Shown: positions 1 through 8,618 of the stretch, in pieces | Numbering within the stretch: the stretch's first letter is position 1 | Layout: every line of letters starts with the position of its first letter | NCBI GenBank assembly: GCA_934270345.1 | Contig: CAKQPT010000002.1 | Coordinates: 1 to 64,000, forward strand | Origin: an uncultured Oribacterium sp. | GTDB taxonomy: Bacteria; Bacillota; Clostridia; Lachnospirales; Lachnospiraceae | DNA length: 64,000 bases | Direction: 5' to 3' | Notes under the pieces: generated by a model | What the model saw: only the letters and a program-made list of their open reading frames with translations | Told to the model about the DNA's origin: nothing | The model's database searches: none | Position numbers and translations under genes: made by a program

Positions 1-93
1 CACCTCATCACCCTTCATCAGCGAAAGCTGGAACTGCTAAAAAGGCTCAGAAATTCACTCATTGACCGTTGTTTTATAGGAGAAAAATATACT
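1..93 (+). CDS. hsdS: HsdS specificity subunit, C-terminal fragment (partial)
   Basis: Reading from base 1 gives about 31 codons that include TLHQRKLELLKRL, the coiled-coil tail typical of type I restriction specificity subunits, which link two target-recognition domains to the methylase dimer. Everything upstream lies outside the window. The frame has no stop: after the expected-looking end (CFI) there is GGA, and the frame runs in phase into the next gene, so the end given here is that gene's start. hsdR two small genes downstream supports the call. An in-frame HsdS-DUF3990 fusion, a lost stop or a sequencing error are all possible. Confidence 0.7.
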
Positions 94-747
94 ATGAGCA
101 AGAAGATTTTATACCACGGTAGTCCGAACCGAGTAATAGTGCCGAAGTTTGGCTTCGGAGAGGATCGCCACGACTATGGAAGAGGATTTTACCTCACGGA
201 GAACCTGGAACTGGCGAAGGAGTGGGCGGTGTGTAGGCCGGATGAGACGAATGGCTGGGTACATAAGTACGAGCTGGAGATGGAGGGGCTGAACATCCTG
301 GATTTTCAGAAGTACGATGTGCTTTCATGGCTCGCAGAATTAATGAAGCATCGCGATGCCGCGGATTCGAGGCGATATAAGATGCTGGCGCAGAAGTTTA
401 TCGAGAAGTACGGGATCGATACCTGCGGATATGATGTGATCACAGGCTGGAGAGCGAATGCGTCGTATTTTTACATTGCGAAAGAGTTCGTGCGTGATAA
501 CATTGACATAGAGATACTGGAGGAATTACTGTCACTCGGCGGCCTTGGCATTCAGTTCTGCATCAAATCTGAGCGTGCATTTGCACAGCTTTCCGAAGTG
601 GAGCAGGACATCATGAGTGTGGACTACAGCGAGTTCAACGATCGATATAATGAGCGGGACATCAACGCCAGAAACAAGATGCGTGCGCTCGTGGACTCCG
701 ATGCCAACAAGGTGACCCAGGTGTTCAGTACACTGTTTGAGAGGTGA
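94..747 (+). CDS. DUF3990 family protein, probable ADP-ribosyltransferase fold
   Basis: 217 residues. The N-terminus LYHGS, then DYGRGFYLTENLELAKEWA (about residues 27-45) and a later SYFYIAKEF segment match the DUF3990 family, which is placed with ADP-ribosyltransferase-like folds. A toxin or effector role is a family-based inference and the substrate is unknown. AGGAG about 11 bases before the ATG supports independent initiation, although the hsdS frame upstream is open into it. The stop overlaps the following small gene, so the two are probably co-translated. Their position between hsdS and hsdR suggests an accessory pair nested in a restriction operon. Confidence 0.7.
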   Translation: MSKKILYHGSPNRVIVPKFGFGEDRHDYGRGFYLTENLELAKEWAVCRPDETNGWVHKYELEMEGLNILDFQKYDVLSWLAELMKHRDAADSRRYKMLAQKFIEKYGIDTCGYDVITGWRANASYFYIAKEFVRDNIDIEILEELLSLGGLGIQFCIKSERAFAQLSEVEQDIMSVDYSEFNDRYNERDINARNKMRALVDSDANKVTQVFSTLFER

Positions 748-752
748 TCGAA

Positions 753-1172
753 ATGCGTGCTTATCCAGATGCATATTTAAGTGATGTAGTCGAGAATCAG
801 GGAAAGCTGTTTGATCTCGTGGCGCAGGAGTATCCTGGAAAGGATACTGCGGCGTTTATCAATGCTTACATGCAGAGTAAAACCCGAAAGAGCATTGATG
901 ATGCGCAGGCATATGTGAATACCATGAGTGCGCCGGAGCTGTGGGCATATTTCCGTAAAACGGATGGATATGAGCTGCAGGACGGGAAAACGCTGGAGGG
1001 TTTTGCGCCGGACTGGATCGGTGAATTCTATGCGTACTATCAGTGGTACTACGCTATGCCGAGCAGCGAGGTCGTGAAGAAGGTGCCGGTGATGTTTCTG
1101 GTGAAGGCATACGGCGGACTGCATGACCTCGATCTGGACCTGGCGGTGAAGAAGGTCGGCGAGACGAAATAA
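753..1172 (+). CDS. small partner of the DUF3990 protein, unknown function
   Basis: 139 residues from the ATG at 753, chosen because GAGAGGTGAT sits about 6 bases before it; a GTG at 744 would add three codons and overlap the previous stop. Predicted mostly helical and soluble, rich in Tyr/Trp around residues 85-115 (FYAYYQWYYAM). I do not recognise the family. Tight coupling behind a putative ADP-ribosyltransferase makes an antitoxin or immunity partner the simplest guess, but nothing in the sequence proves it. hsdR starts about 40 bases downstream, so all are likely one transcript. Confidence 0.55.
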   Translation: MRAYPDAYLSDVVENQGKLFDLVAQEYPGKDTAAFINAYMQSKTRKSIDDAQAYVNTMSAPELWAYFRKTDGYELQDGKTLEGFAPDWIGEFYAYYQWYYAMPSSEVVKKVPVMFLVKAYGGLHDLDLDLAVKKVGETK

Positions 1173-1213
1173 GAGATCCGCAGGAGGACTGCGGATGAAC
1201 GGGAGATGGGTGT

Positions 1214-4200
1214 ATGGGCCATTTTGATAAAGAAGCTGATTTTGAACAGGCGATGATTACGGCGCTCCAGAGCTATGGCTGGGAGAAGAAGGTGCTGTAC
1301 TGTCCGACAGAGCAGGATCTGATTCAGAACTGGGCGGATATTCTTTTTGAGAACAACCGCGATATTGATCGCCTGAATGACTGTCCGCTGATCAAGGAAG
1401 AAATGGACGAGCTGATCGAGCAGGTGCGGACGCTCCGCACGCCGCTGGCGCTGAATGGCTTTATCAATGGCGGCACCGTCTCCATCACGCGTAAGAATGA
1501 GAAGGATACGCTTCATTACGGAAAAGAAGTCAGTCTGAAAATCTATGATCGTATGGAAATCGCAGCAGGCCAGAGCCGCTATCAGATCGTGGAGCAGCCG
1601 CTTTTTCCGCGCCATGAGAAGGTGTTGCAGGATCGTCGCGGCGATCTGATGCTGCTCATCAACGGTATGCCGGTCTTCCATATCGAGCTGAAGCGCTCTG
1701 GTGTGGATGTGCAGGAAGCGGTGAACCAGCTGATGAAGTATGCGCATGAGGGTGTCTTCACAGGCCTGTTTTCTCTGGTGCAGGTATTCGTCGCGATGAA
1801 TCCGGAGAAGGCGCTGTATTTCGCAAATCCGGGACCAGATGGACGGTTCAATTCGGATTTCTATTTCCACTGGGCAGACCTGAATAACGATCCGATCGAT
1901 GACTGGAAGCAGGTAGTCGAGCGACTGCTGTCGATTCCGATGGCGCATCAGATGATCGGCTTCTATACGGTGGCCGATGATTCGGATGGCATACTGAAGG
2001 TCATGCGCAGCTATCAGTACTATGCGGCGAATAAGATTTCTGACCGTGTTGCAAAAAATGACTGGGCAGCAGGCCAGCAGCTCGGGGGCTATGTATGGCA
2101 CACGACGGGCTCCGGTAAAACGATGACGTCGTTTAAGTCAGCGCAGCTGATTGCGAAGTCGAAGGACGCCGATAAGGTGGTCTTCCTGATGGACCGTATC
2201 GAGCTGGGCACGCAGTCACTGAAGGAATACAGAGCATTTGCGGACAATGCAGACGAAATTCAGGATACGGAAGATACCATCGCACTGATTGCGAAGCTGA
2301 AAAGCGGTGATCCGAACAGCACACTGATCGTTTCCTCGATTCAGAAAATGAGCAACATCAAGGAGGATGCGGCGAGCAAGATGCGTGCAAAGGATCTCGA
2401 GGATATCCAGAACAAGCGTCTCGTATTTATCATCGATGAGTGCCATCGTTCTACCTTCGGAGAGATGCTGTCGACGATTAAGGAGACATTCCCGAAGGCA
2501 CTGTTTTTCGGTTTTACCGGAACGCCGGTCTTTACGGAAAACGAACAGGCGATGAGTACGACAGCCGATATTTTCGGTGATGAACTGCATCGCTATAGCA
2601 TTGCTGATGGCATACGAGATAAGAACGTACTGGGCTTCGATCCGACCATGGTCAAGGTTTATCGGGACCAGGATCTCCGAAAGGAAGTGGCGCTTCGTGA
2701 GGCTGGAGCGGCCTCGGTGGAGCAGGCGGTTTCAGATCCGACGAAGAGTAAGGTCTATTATAAGTTCATGTCGGCGACGGAGGTTCCGATGGCGGGCATG
2801 AAGCTGGAGGGTGGAAGCTACCGAAAGGGCATCGAGGACTATATCGGAAAGGAAGCCTGGCAGACCGACGATTATCAGAACGCGGTGATCGATGACATGA
2901 TGGAAAACTGGCTGACGCTGAGCCGGAACTATAAGTTCCATGCAATCATGGCGACGTCCAGTATCCCGGAGGCAGTACAGTACTATCGGAAGTTTCGGAA
3001 GAACTATCCGGAGCTGAAGCTGACCTGTCTCTTTGATCCGACGATCGATAATAAGGGTGGCGAAAAGACCCTGGCGAAGGAAGACGGCATCAAGGAAATG
3101 CTGGAGGACTACAACCAGCTGTACGGACAGAACTTCGACATCGCTGGATATGCGGCTTTCAAGAAGGATGTATCGGCGAGACTGGCACATAAGAGACCGT
3201 ATGTGCGGATGAAGCCGGAGGAGCAGCTCGATCTTCTGATCGTCGTGAATCAGATGCTCACGGGCTTCGACTCGAAGTGGATCAACACCCTGTATCTGGA
3301 TAAGGTACTGCTGTATCAGAACCTGATTCAGGCGTTTTCCAGAACCAATCGTCTCTTTAATATCAACGAGAAACCATTTGGTTCGATCCGCTATTATCGC
3401 ATGCCACATACGATGAAGCGGAATATCGAGGATGCCGTGAAGCTGTATTCCGGTGATCGCCCGCAGGGACTTTTCGCGGATCATCTGCCGGAGAATGTAG
3501 AGCACATGAACCTCACATATCAGGATATGGTCGCGGTCTTCAAGAGCGCAGATGTTCCAGATATGGACCGGCTGCCGAAGGATGTGCCGTCGAGGGCGAA
3601 GTTTGCGAAGCTTTTCAGAGAGTTTGCCACCTATCTGCAGGCGGCCCGCATTCAGGGCTTCCGCTGGGAGAAAACGGAGTATGAGAGAAAGACGGATGCC
3701 GATGATGTGACGCAGACCGGAATGATCACATTGATTCCGACGGAGGAGACATGGCAGATTCTTCTGCAGCGATATAAGGAGCTTGCGAAGAGTGCTCCAA
3801 ATGATGATGGAAACGGCGGAGATGGAGATATTACATTCCCGATTGATCCGTACCTGACCGAGCAGAGCACCGGCGTGATCGATAATGATTATATGAACTC
3901 ACGCTTCGTGAAGTGGAAAAAGCAGCTGGATTCAAACACCGATCCACAGGAGCTGGAAAACACGCTGGCAGAGCTTCATAAGTCGTTTGCATTCCTCTCA
4001 CAGGAAGACCAGAAGTTTGCCAATCTCTTCCTGCATGATGTGCAGACCGGGGATGTGCATCTTGAGCCGGATAAAACCTTCCGTGATTACGTCGTCATGT
4101 ATGCGAAGAATGCGAAGACGACGCAGGAAAAGCGCCTCGTTAATTATCTCGGGCTTTCTGAAGAGCTTCTGACTGATATCATGGACGCGCATGTGACGAA

Positions 4201-4420
4201 GAATAAGCTGAACGAGTATGGCCGATTCGATGCACTGAAGGGATCCGTCGTGAAGGAAAAGGCACAGGCGTACTTTACGAAGGTGGATGGTAAGAAGCTG
4301 CCGCCATTTATGGTGAATAACCGCGTGGATGAGCTGCTTACGAAGTTTATACTGAGTGATGGCTGTGATATCCCGGATCCGGATGCGGACGCTTCGGAGC
4401 AGGAGAAGAGAAATAAGTAA
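1214..4420 (+). CDS. hsdR: type I restriction endonuclease subunit R (HsdR)
   Basis: 1068 residues, normal for the family. The N-terminal third carries a PD-(D/E)xK nuclease core (RRGDLMLLINGMPVFHIELK, about residues 138-157). Next come a superfamily 2 translocase with Walker A HTTGSGKT (near residue 300), Walker B DECHRS (about 404) and FTGTP, and a helicase C-lobe with QAFSRTNRL. It translocates DNA and cuts at collision sites, together with HsdM and HsdS. hsdM is not in the window and presumably lies upstream with the rest of hsdS. No frameshift is seen. A recombinase gene follows at once, as in loci that shuffle hsdS alleles. Confidence 0.93.
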   Translation: MGHFDKEADFEQAMITALQSYGWEKKVLYCPTEQDLIQNWADILFENNRDIDRLNDCPLIKEEMDELIEQVRTLRTPLALNGFINGGTVSITRKNEKDTLHYGKEVSLKIYDRMEIAAGQSRYQIVEQPLFPRHEKVLQDRRGDLMLLINGMPVFHIELKRSGVDVQEAVNQLMKYAHEGVFTGLFSLVQVFVAMNPEKALYFANPGPDGRFNSDFYFHWADLNNDPIDDWKQVVERLLSIPMAHQMIGFYTVADDSDGILKVMRSYQYYAANKISDRVAKNDWAAGQQLGGYVWHTTGSGKTMTSFKSAQLIAKSKDADKVVFLMDRIELGTQSLKEYRAFADNADEIQDTEDTIALIAKLKSGDPNSTLIVSSIQKMSNIKEDAASKMRAKDLEDIQNKRLVFIIDECHRSTFGEMLSTIKETFPKALFFGFTGTPVFTENEQAMSTTADIFGDELHRYSIADGIRDKNVLGFDPTMVKVYRDQDLRKEVALREAGAASVEQAVSDPTKSKVYYKFMSATEVPMAGMKLEGGSYRKGIEDYIGKEAWQTDDYQNAVIDDMMENWLTLSRNYKFHAIMATSSIPEAVQYYRKFRKNYPELKLTCLFDPTIDNKGGEKTLAKEDGIKEMLEDYNQLYGQNFDIAGYAAFKKDVSARLAHKRPYVRMKPEEQLDLLIVVNQMLTGFDSKWINTLYLDKVLLYQNLIQAFSRTNRLFNINEKPFGSIRYYRMPHTMKRNIEDAVKLYSGDRPQGLFADHLPENVEHMNLTYQDMVAVFKSADVPDMDRLPKDVPSRAKFAKLFREFATYLQAARIQGFRWEKTEYERKTDADDVTQTGMITLIPTEETWQILLQRYKELAKSAPNDDGNGGDGDITFPIDPYLTEQSTGVIDNDYMNSRFVKWKKQLDSNTDPQELENTLAELHKSFAFLSQEDQKFANLFLHDVQTGDVHLEPDKTFRDYVVMYAKNAKTTQEKRLVNYLGLSEELLTDIMDAHVTKNKLNEYGRFDALKGSVVKEKAQAYFTKVDGKKLPPFMVNNRVDELLTKFILSDGCDIPDPDADASEQEKRNK

Positions 4421-4436
4421 ACTGTAAAACTGATTG

Positions 4437-4451
4437 GTCCTTCATCGGCGT
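4437..4451 (+). repeat. left arm of 15-bp perfect inverted repeat flanking the recombinase gene
   Basis: GTCCTTCATCGGCGT, 16 bases after the hsdR stop. Its exact reverse complement is at 5412-5426. Translated in frame with the recombinase it reads LHRRRK, close to LHQRK in the HsdS tail at the start of the window (CCTTCATCAGCG at 12-23 differs by one base from the matching 12 bases here). A recombination site for the recombinase is plausible but unproven. Confidence 0.7.
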
Positions 4452-4466
4452 AGAAAGGAGCATTTT

Positions 4467-5399
4467 ATGCCGAGTGAATATCAATCAAATGATCAATTAA
4501 AGGAGTACTATCGCAACTGGATTTCTGTATACAAGGAGGGTGCCATCCGTGATGTGACCCTCCGAAAATATCAGATGAGCCTCGCCTGGATCGAGAAGCT
4601 CGCGCCGGATCTGAGACTCTGTGATCTGACGCGCGTGGCGTATCAGCAGATCATCAATGAATATGCGAAGGATCACGAGCGTCAGACGACGATGGATTTT
4701 CATCATCAGCTGAAGGGCGCGGTCCTCGATGCGGTGGATGAGGGGCTGATCCCGCGTGACCCGACCAGAAAGGTGATCATCAAGGGTAGAACTCCGACCA
4801 GTAAGAAAATCAAGTATCTGAACCAGTTTGAGCTGCATACGCTTTTAAAGAGCCTTCGATTAGGAGAGAGCGTCAGCTGGGACTGGTTCATTTTGCTTGT
4901 GGCGAAGACGGGCATGCGTTTCTCGGAGGCGCTGGCCATCACACCAGATGATTTTGATTTCGCACATCAGACGCTGTCAATCAGCAAGACCTGGAACTAT
5001 AAAGATGGTGGTGGATTCGCACCTACAAAGAACAAATCCTCGGTCCGAAAGATTCAGATCGACTGGCAGATCGTCATGCAGTTCGCATCGCTCGTCAAGG
5101 ACCTCCCGCCGAATCAGCCGATCTTCGTCGTGGGTGATGAAAAGGTCTATAACTCGACCGTCAATGACATCCTGGAACGCTACTGCCGGAAGCTGGAAAT
5201 ACCAGTGATTTCTGTGCATGGACTGCGCCATACACACGCCTCAATTCTCCTCTATGCGGGTGTATCCATCGCGAGCGTGGCACGACGACTGGGCCATGCC
5301 AGCATGACCACGACGCAGAAGACCTATCTTCATGTCATTCAGGAACTCGAAAATCAGGATGTGGATCTCGTCATGCGATCCCTGGCAAATTTAACGTAA
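4467..5399 (+). CDS. tyrosine recombinase / integrase next to type I RM genes
   Basis: 310 residues from the ATG at 4467, which has AAAGGAG 7 bases upstream; an upstream TTG frame is less likely. N-terminal SAM-like DNA-binding domain (about residues 5-105), then the catalytic domain with Arg151 (TGMRFSEAL), HxxR at His251/Arg254 (HGLRHTH), His277 (LGH) and nucleophile Tyr287 (KTYLHV), so all key residues are present. Such recombinases beside type I loci often invert hsdS segments. Here the gene itself sits between perfect 15-bp inverted repeats. A mobile-element integrase is the alternative, but no other element genes are nearby. Confidence 0.88.
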   Translation: MPSEYQSNDQLKEYYRNWISVYKEGAIRDVTLRKYQMSLAWIEKLAPDLRLCDLTRVAYQQIINEYAKDHERQTTMDFHHQLKGAVLDAVDEGLIPRDPTRKVIIKGRTPTSKKIKYLNQFELHTLLKSLRLGESVSWDWFILLVAKTGMRFSEALAITPDDFDFAHQTLSISKTWNYKDGGGFAPTKNKSSVRKIQIDWQIVMQFASLVKDLPPNQPIFVVGDEKVYNSTVNDILERYCRKLEIPVISVHGLRHTHASILLYAGVSIASVARRLGHASMTTTQKTYLHVIQELENQDVDLVMRSLANLT

Positions 5400-5411
5400 C
5401 GAAATAGGCAA

Positions 5412-5426
5412 ACGCCGATGAAGGAC
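5412..5426 (-). repeat. right arm of 15-bp perfect inverted repeat flanking the recombinase gene
   Basis: ACGCCGATGAAGGAC, the exact reverse complement of 4437-4451, 12 bases after the recombinase stop. The flanking bases do not extend the match. No second hsdS sequence is visible beyond it. Confidence 0.7.
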
Positions 5427-5455
5427 TGGGATTTGGCTATCAAGTTTTTCCTTAG

Positions 5456-5498
5456 AGAGTATTGAAAGATATCAAAAACTGTATTTCAATAATACTCT
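5456..5498. terminator. probable hairpin terminator downstream of the recombinase
   Basis: AGAGTATTGAAA pairs with TTTCAATAATACTCT (3-base bulge), followed by TTTTG. The rest of 5400-5621 is AT-rich; a TATAAT at 5528-5533 lies in a suitable place for the next gene, but the TTGACT at 5500 is 22 bases away, too far for a classical -35. Confidence 0.5.
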
Positions 5499-5621
5499 TT
5501 TGACTTCGGAAATGCCTGTGTAAGGCGTATAATTTATAAGAAAAAGTGTTGATGTCAGCCGGACTATGCTTGATGGGAGACACCAGGGCTTGAGCTGAAT
5601 AAGATAGAGAGGAAAAATTCA

Positions 5622-7400
5622 ATGAAAACAAATGATCGGGCACTCACAGATTTGATGAAGGCAGTAAAAGAGGGTGCGGCTCAGCTTCCGGATTTTCAGA
5701 GAGGCTGGGTCTGGGACGACGGCAGAATCAAGGCGCTGATTCTAAGTGTTATTCGGAACTTTCCGGTTGGAGCAGCGATGTTCTTATCGTATGGAAATGA
5801 AAGCATCCATTTCAAATTTAAGCCAATCGAAGGATCACCGGCGGACCCGACGCAGGAGCCGGATGAACTGATTCTGGATGGACAGCAGCGGCTGACCTCT
5901 CTTTATAACGCTATGTATAGCAAGAAACCAGTTCATACAAGGACAGATAAAGGTAAGGAAATCGAGCGGTATTACTATCTGGATATAGAAAAAGCGCTGG
6001 ATCCATCCGCGGATGATGAAGATATCGTGGTGTCTATTCCGTCTACGAAAAAGGTGACTTCAGATTTCGGTCGCGTTGTCGAAAAAGATCTTACCACCAG
6101 AGAAAATGAATTTAAGCTGAAGATGTTTCCGCTGAATATCATCCTGGATTCCGGCGAAGAACAGAAGTGGCAGAATGAGTATTATGCTTATCACCAGTAT
6201 GATCCAGCTGTGATTCAGCAGTTTACTGAATTTTTCTCTAAAATCATTCTGACGGCGCAGAAATATGCGATGCCGGTGATTCTGCTGGAGAAAGAAACAC
6301 CGAAGGAAGCGGTATGTCAGGTTTTCGAAAATGTAAATACCGGTGGTGTTTCGCTGACAGTTTTTGAGCTCGTCACGGCCATTTTTGCGATGGACGATTT
6401 CCAGCTCCGTAAGGACTGGGAAAAGCGGAAGGCTGATTATTTTTCCGGAGCGCTTCTGGATATTATAACTGCGACGGATTTTCTGACGGCGCTGACACTT
6501 TTTTCTTCCTTTATGGATGGAAAGACGGTGAGCTGCAAGAAGAAGGATGTGCTGGGACTTTCTCTTACGACATATAAGAAATATGCGGATTCTCTGTGTG
6601 AGGGCTTTGTCATCGCAGAGAAGCTACTGAAGGAAGAGCGGATCTTTTCAAGCCGGGATCTTCCATACAGCACGCAGCTGATTCCGCTTTCGGCCATCTG
6701 CACTGTGCTTAAGGAATCCAATAAAATCTATACAACTACCGTCAGAAATATGGTGAAGCAGTGGTACTGGTGTGGTGTATTCGGAGAACTCTATGGATCT
6801 GCAAATGAAACCAGATATACAAATGATATGACACAGGTCACCAGCTGGATTTTAGCAAATGGAGATACGCCGAAGACAGTGAATGATTTCTTCTTTAATC
6901 CGACACGTCTTCTCAGTCTGCAGTCCAGACAGTCAGCGGCATATAAAGGAATCATGGCGATGATCCTGAAAAATCATGCGCGAGATTTTATCTCTGGAAC
7001 GGAGATGGATTTTTCTACGTATTCCGACGAGAAAATCGATATCCATCATATCTTCCCGAAGGATCACTGCATCTCACAGGGATACAGCAGAGAAAAATGG
7101 AACAGCATCATTAATAAGACACCGATTTCCGCGAGCAGTAATCGTGAAATAGGCGGATATGCACCTTCGGTTTATCTCGGCAGACTTGAAAAGAAAGGAT
7201 CAGTGTCCTCGGCAGATTTAGATAGCTATGTGGAAACACACTGGATCGATCATGATCTTCTTCGAAAGGATGAGTTTCAGAACTTCATCATTGACCGAGC
7301 AAAGAAACTGCTGAATGCGGTCGAACAGGTAACCGGCAGAAAAATTTCCGGTCGTGATTCGGAAGAAGTACGCAAGTCGTTTGGAGAAGTACTGGTGTAA
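5622..7400 (+). CDS. GmrSD-like protein (DUF262 plus HNH/DUF1524), putative modification-dependent defence nuclease
   Basis: 592 residues. The N-terminal DUF262/ParB-like domain shows LPDFQRGWVW (about residues 22-31) and the diagnostic DGQQRLTSLYNA (about 87-98). The C-terminal third has IDIHHIFPKDHC, the HNH-like core of DUF1524. Both halves are in one chain, as in single-chain GmrSD relatives that restrict glucosylated or otherwise modified phage DNA. Which modification is recognised cannot be read from sequence. It has a GAGAGGAAAAATTC ribosome binding region. Neighbouring type I RM, toxin-antitoxin and recombinase genes make a defence role likely. Confidence 0.85.
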   Translation: MKTNDRALTDLMKAVKEGAAQLPDFQRGWVWDDGRIKALILSVIRNFPVGAAMFLSYGNESIHFKFKPIEGSPADPTQEPDELILDGQQRLTSLYNAMYSKKPVHTRTDKGKEIERYYYLDIEKALDPSADDEDIVVSIPSTKKVTSDFGRVVEKDLTTRENEFKLKMFPLNIILDSGEEQKWQNEYYAYHQYDPAVIQQFTEFFSKIILTAQKYAMPVILLEKETPKEAVCQVFENVNTGGVSLTVFELVTAIFAMDDFQLRKDWEKRKADYFSGALLDIITATDFLTALTLFSSFMDGKTVSCKKKDVLGLSLTTYKKYADSLCEGFVIAEKLLKEERIFSSRDLPYSTQLIPLSAICTVLKESNKIYTTTVRNMVKQWYWCGVFGELYGSANETRYTNDMTQVTSWILANGDTPKTVNDFFFNPTRLLSLQSRQSAAYKGIMAMILKNHARDFISGTEMDFSTYSDEKIDIHHIFPKDHCISQGYSREKWNSIINKTPISASSNREIGGYAPSVYLGRLEKKGSVSSADLDSYVETHWIDHDLLRKDEFQNFIIDRAKKLLNAVEQVTGRKISGRDSEEVRKSFGEVLV

Positions 7401-7406
7401 AATGAG

Positions 7407-7450
7407 GTGCGGGCGGAGACGGCGGTAGAGGAGCCTGCATTGGCCTGACA
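7407..7450 (+). repeat. dispersed repeat, copy 1 (5' module only, no hairpin)
   Basis: Shares the GGGCGGAGACGG...AGTAGAGGAGCC...TGCATTGGCC module with copies at 8518, 9773 and 11283, but lacks the terminator hairpin that follows it there. It lies directly behind the GmrSD-like gene. Confidence 0.75.
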
Positions 7451-7492
7451 GGAAGGTGGTGCACGAGGATAAGAACAAGGGGACAAGCTTCG

Positions 7493-8104
7493 ATGAGAGA
7501 GCCGGTTTATTTTTCGAAAGTTGAATACAGGGAAGTAATCGGATGTGGTAATACTTCGAGTATTCTGCTGCTGGACATCGCGCAGAAGGAATTATCTTAT
7601 CAGGTGTTCAGGTGGAGACGACAGATGCCGGGCATGAGCGGGATGCAGACCGAGGAGTCGTATGGGCAGACATGGACAGAGGATATCGCCGTTCCGATAA
7701 AGAAGGTTCGAAATGGGAAAACCGGATTTGAGGATCGCACCATAAAAGATGATTCCTTTGAACAGGAGGTAGCGTTCTCTTACGGAATACAGCTGACGGA
7801 CGAGCAGATGAAAAAACTGCTCCCTTACTGTGATGCGTTGGATTTCGAACCTTACAGGGGTAAGGAAATGTCTGTTCTCGATGAAGGGTGCATAGCATAC
7901 AGGGATGAGGTCAGGCTGTACTTTACAGCTATATCGGATTCCTACATACCGAAGATCGAGCTGCCGATGAACTACTATTATGATGAAGCACATATATGGC
8001 CGAGTGAAAAGCTCTATCGATATCTGGTGAGGACCTATTTCGAAGGAAATAAAGAAGTGAAGGGATGGGGACCGAAGTATTTTGAACTATCGATGCACTT
8101 TTAG
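7493..8104 (+). CDS. hypothetical protein
   Basis: 203 residues, soluble and mixed alpha/beta in appearance, with no signal peptide or membrane segment. I recognise no motif. Features visible: an acidic, aromatic-rich C-terminal half (AHIWPSEKLYRYLVRTYFEG) and a basic patch RWRRQ near residue 41. AAGGGG about 10 bases upstream is a modest ribosome binding site. It lies in the defence region between a GmrSD-like protein and an SdpI-like protein, which may mean an accessory role, but no function can be assigned. Confidence 0.6.
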   Translation: MREPVYFSKVEYREVIGCGNTSSILLLDIAQKELSYQVFRWRRQMPGMSGMQTEESYGQTWTEDIAVPIKKVRNGKTGFEDRTIKDDSFEQEVAFSYGIQLTDEQMKKLLPYCDALDFEPYRGKEMSVLDEGCIAYRDEVRLYFTAISDSYIPKIELPMNYYYDEAHIWPSEKLYRYLVRTYFEGNKEVKGWGPKYFELSMHF

Positions 8105-8158
8105 GAGTTTGAAATAGGAATCAAGGTATGTAGAACGAGGCCAGGAGAGGATGAGCAA

Positions 8159-8539
8159 ATGCTTGAATACATGGAAATTTTTATAGTGAATCTGATTATC
8201 CCGGCGGTTATGCTTTTCGGTGGGTACATGATGAAGACATGTCCGCCGAGGAGTATTTCACACTGGGTAGGGTTCCGGACGGCGCTCTCCATGAAGAACA
8301 CGGATACATGGGTGTTTGCGCATGCGTGCTGCGGGAGGGTATGGTGGAAAGCTGGATGGATTTCACTGGTGCTGTCCGTGCTTGTGCAGCTGCCATTCGC
8401 GAAGGCCGGCGAGGAAACACTCGGGACGGTGGCGCTGGTGATGGTGCTTGCGCAGTCCTGCGTGCTGATCGGAACAGTGGTGTACGTGCAGAAGGAACTG
8501 AAGCGGACGTTTGACAAGTGCGGGCGGAGACGACAGTAG
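8159..8539 (+). CDS. SdpI family membrane protein
   Basis: 126 residues with three hydrophobic segments (about 7-24, 67-82, 88-108). The loop after segment 1 carries VGFRTALSMKNTDTWVFAHA, the SdpI signature (GYRT..SMKN..TW.FA). The family includes the SdpI immunity protein against the SdpC toxin, though many members have unknown roles. AGGAGAGG lies 8 bases before the ATG. The last seven codons and the TAG stop (KCGRRRQ*) fall inside a dispersed repeat (copy 2), so insertion of that repeat probably reshaped the C-terminus. Confidence 0.75.
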   Translation: MLEYMEIFIVNLIIPAVMLFGGYMMKTCPPRSISHWVGFRTALSMKNTDTWVFAHACCGRVWWKAGWISLVLSVLVQLPFAKAGEETLGTVALVMVLAQSCVLIGTVVYVQKELKRTFDKCGRRRQ

Positions 8540-8606
8540 AGGAGCCTGCATTGGCATGCCAGATAAGGGAAAAGCACTGATCTGCAGGGGGGCAGGTCAG
8601 CGCTTT
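8518..8606 (+). repeat. dispersed repeat, copy 2, with bidirectional terminator hairpin
   Basis: GTGCGGGCGGAGACGACAGT module, then AAAGCACTGATCTGC / GCAGGTCAGCGCTTT as hairpin arms (8571-8606, one mismatch). It separates convergent genes, so it can terminate both. It overlaps the 3' end of the SdpI-like gene. Confidence 0.8.
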
Positions 8607-8618
8607 GATTAAATGAAT

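Noticed and set aside
4437..5426. Integrase plus inverted repeats as a complete insertion sequence
   Set aside because: Tyrosine recombinase elements do not normally carry such terminal repeats, and no target duplication or other element genes were seen.
5500..5533. Classical promoter TTGACT/TATAAT before the GmrSD-like gene
   Set aside because: Spacer of 22 bases is too long; the TATAAT may still be used with another -35.
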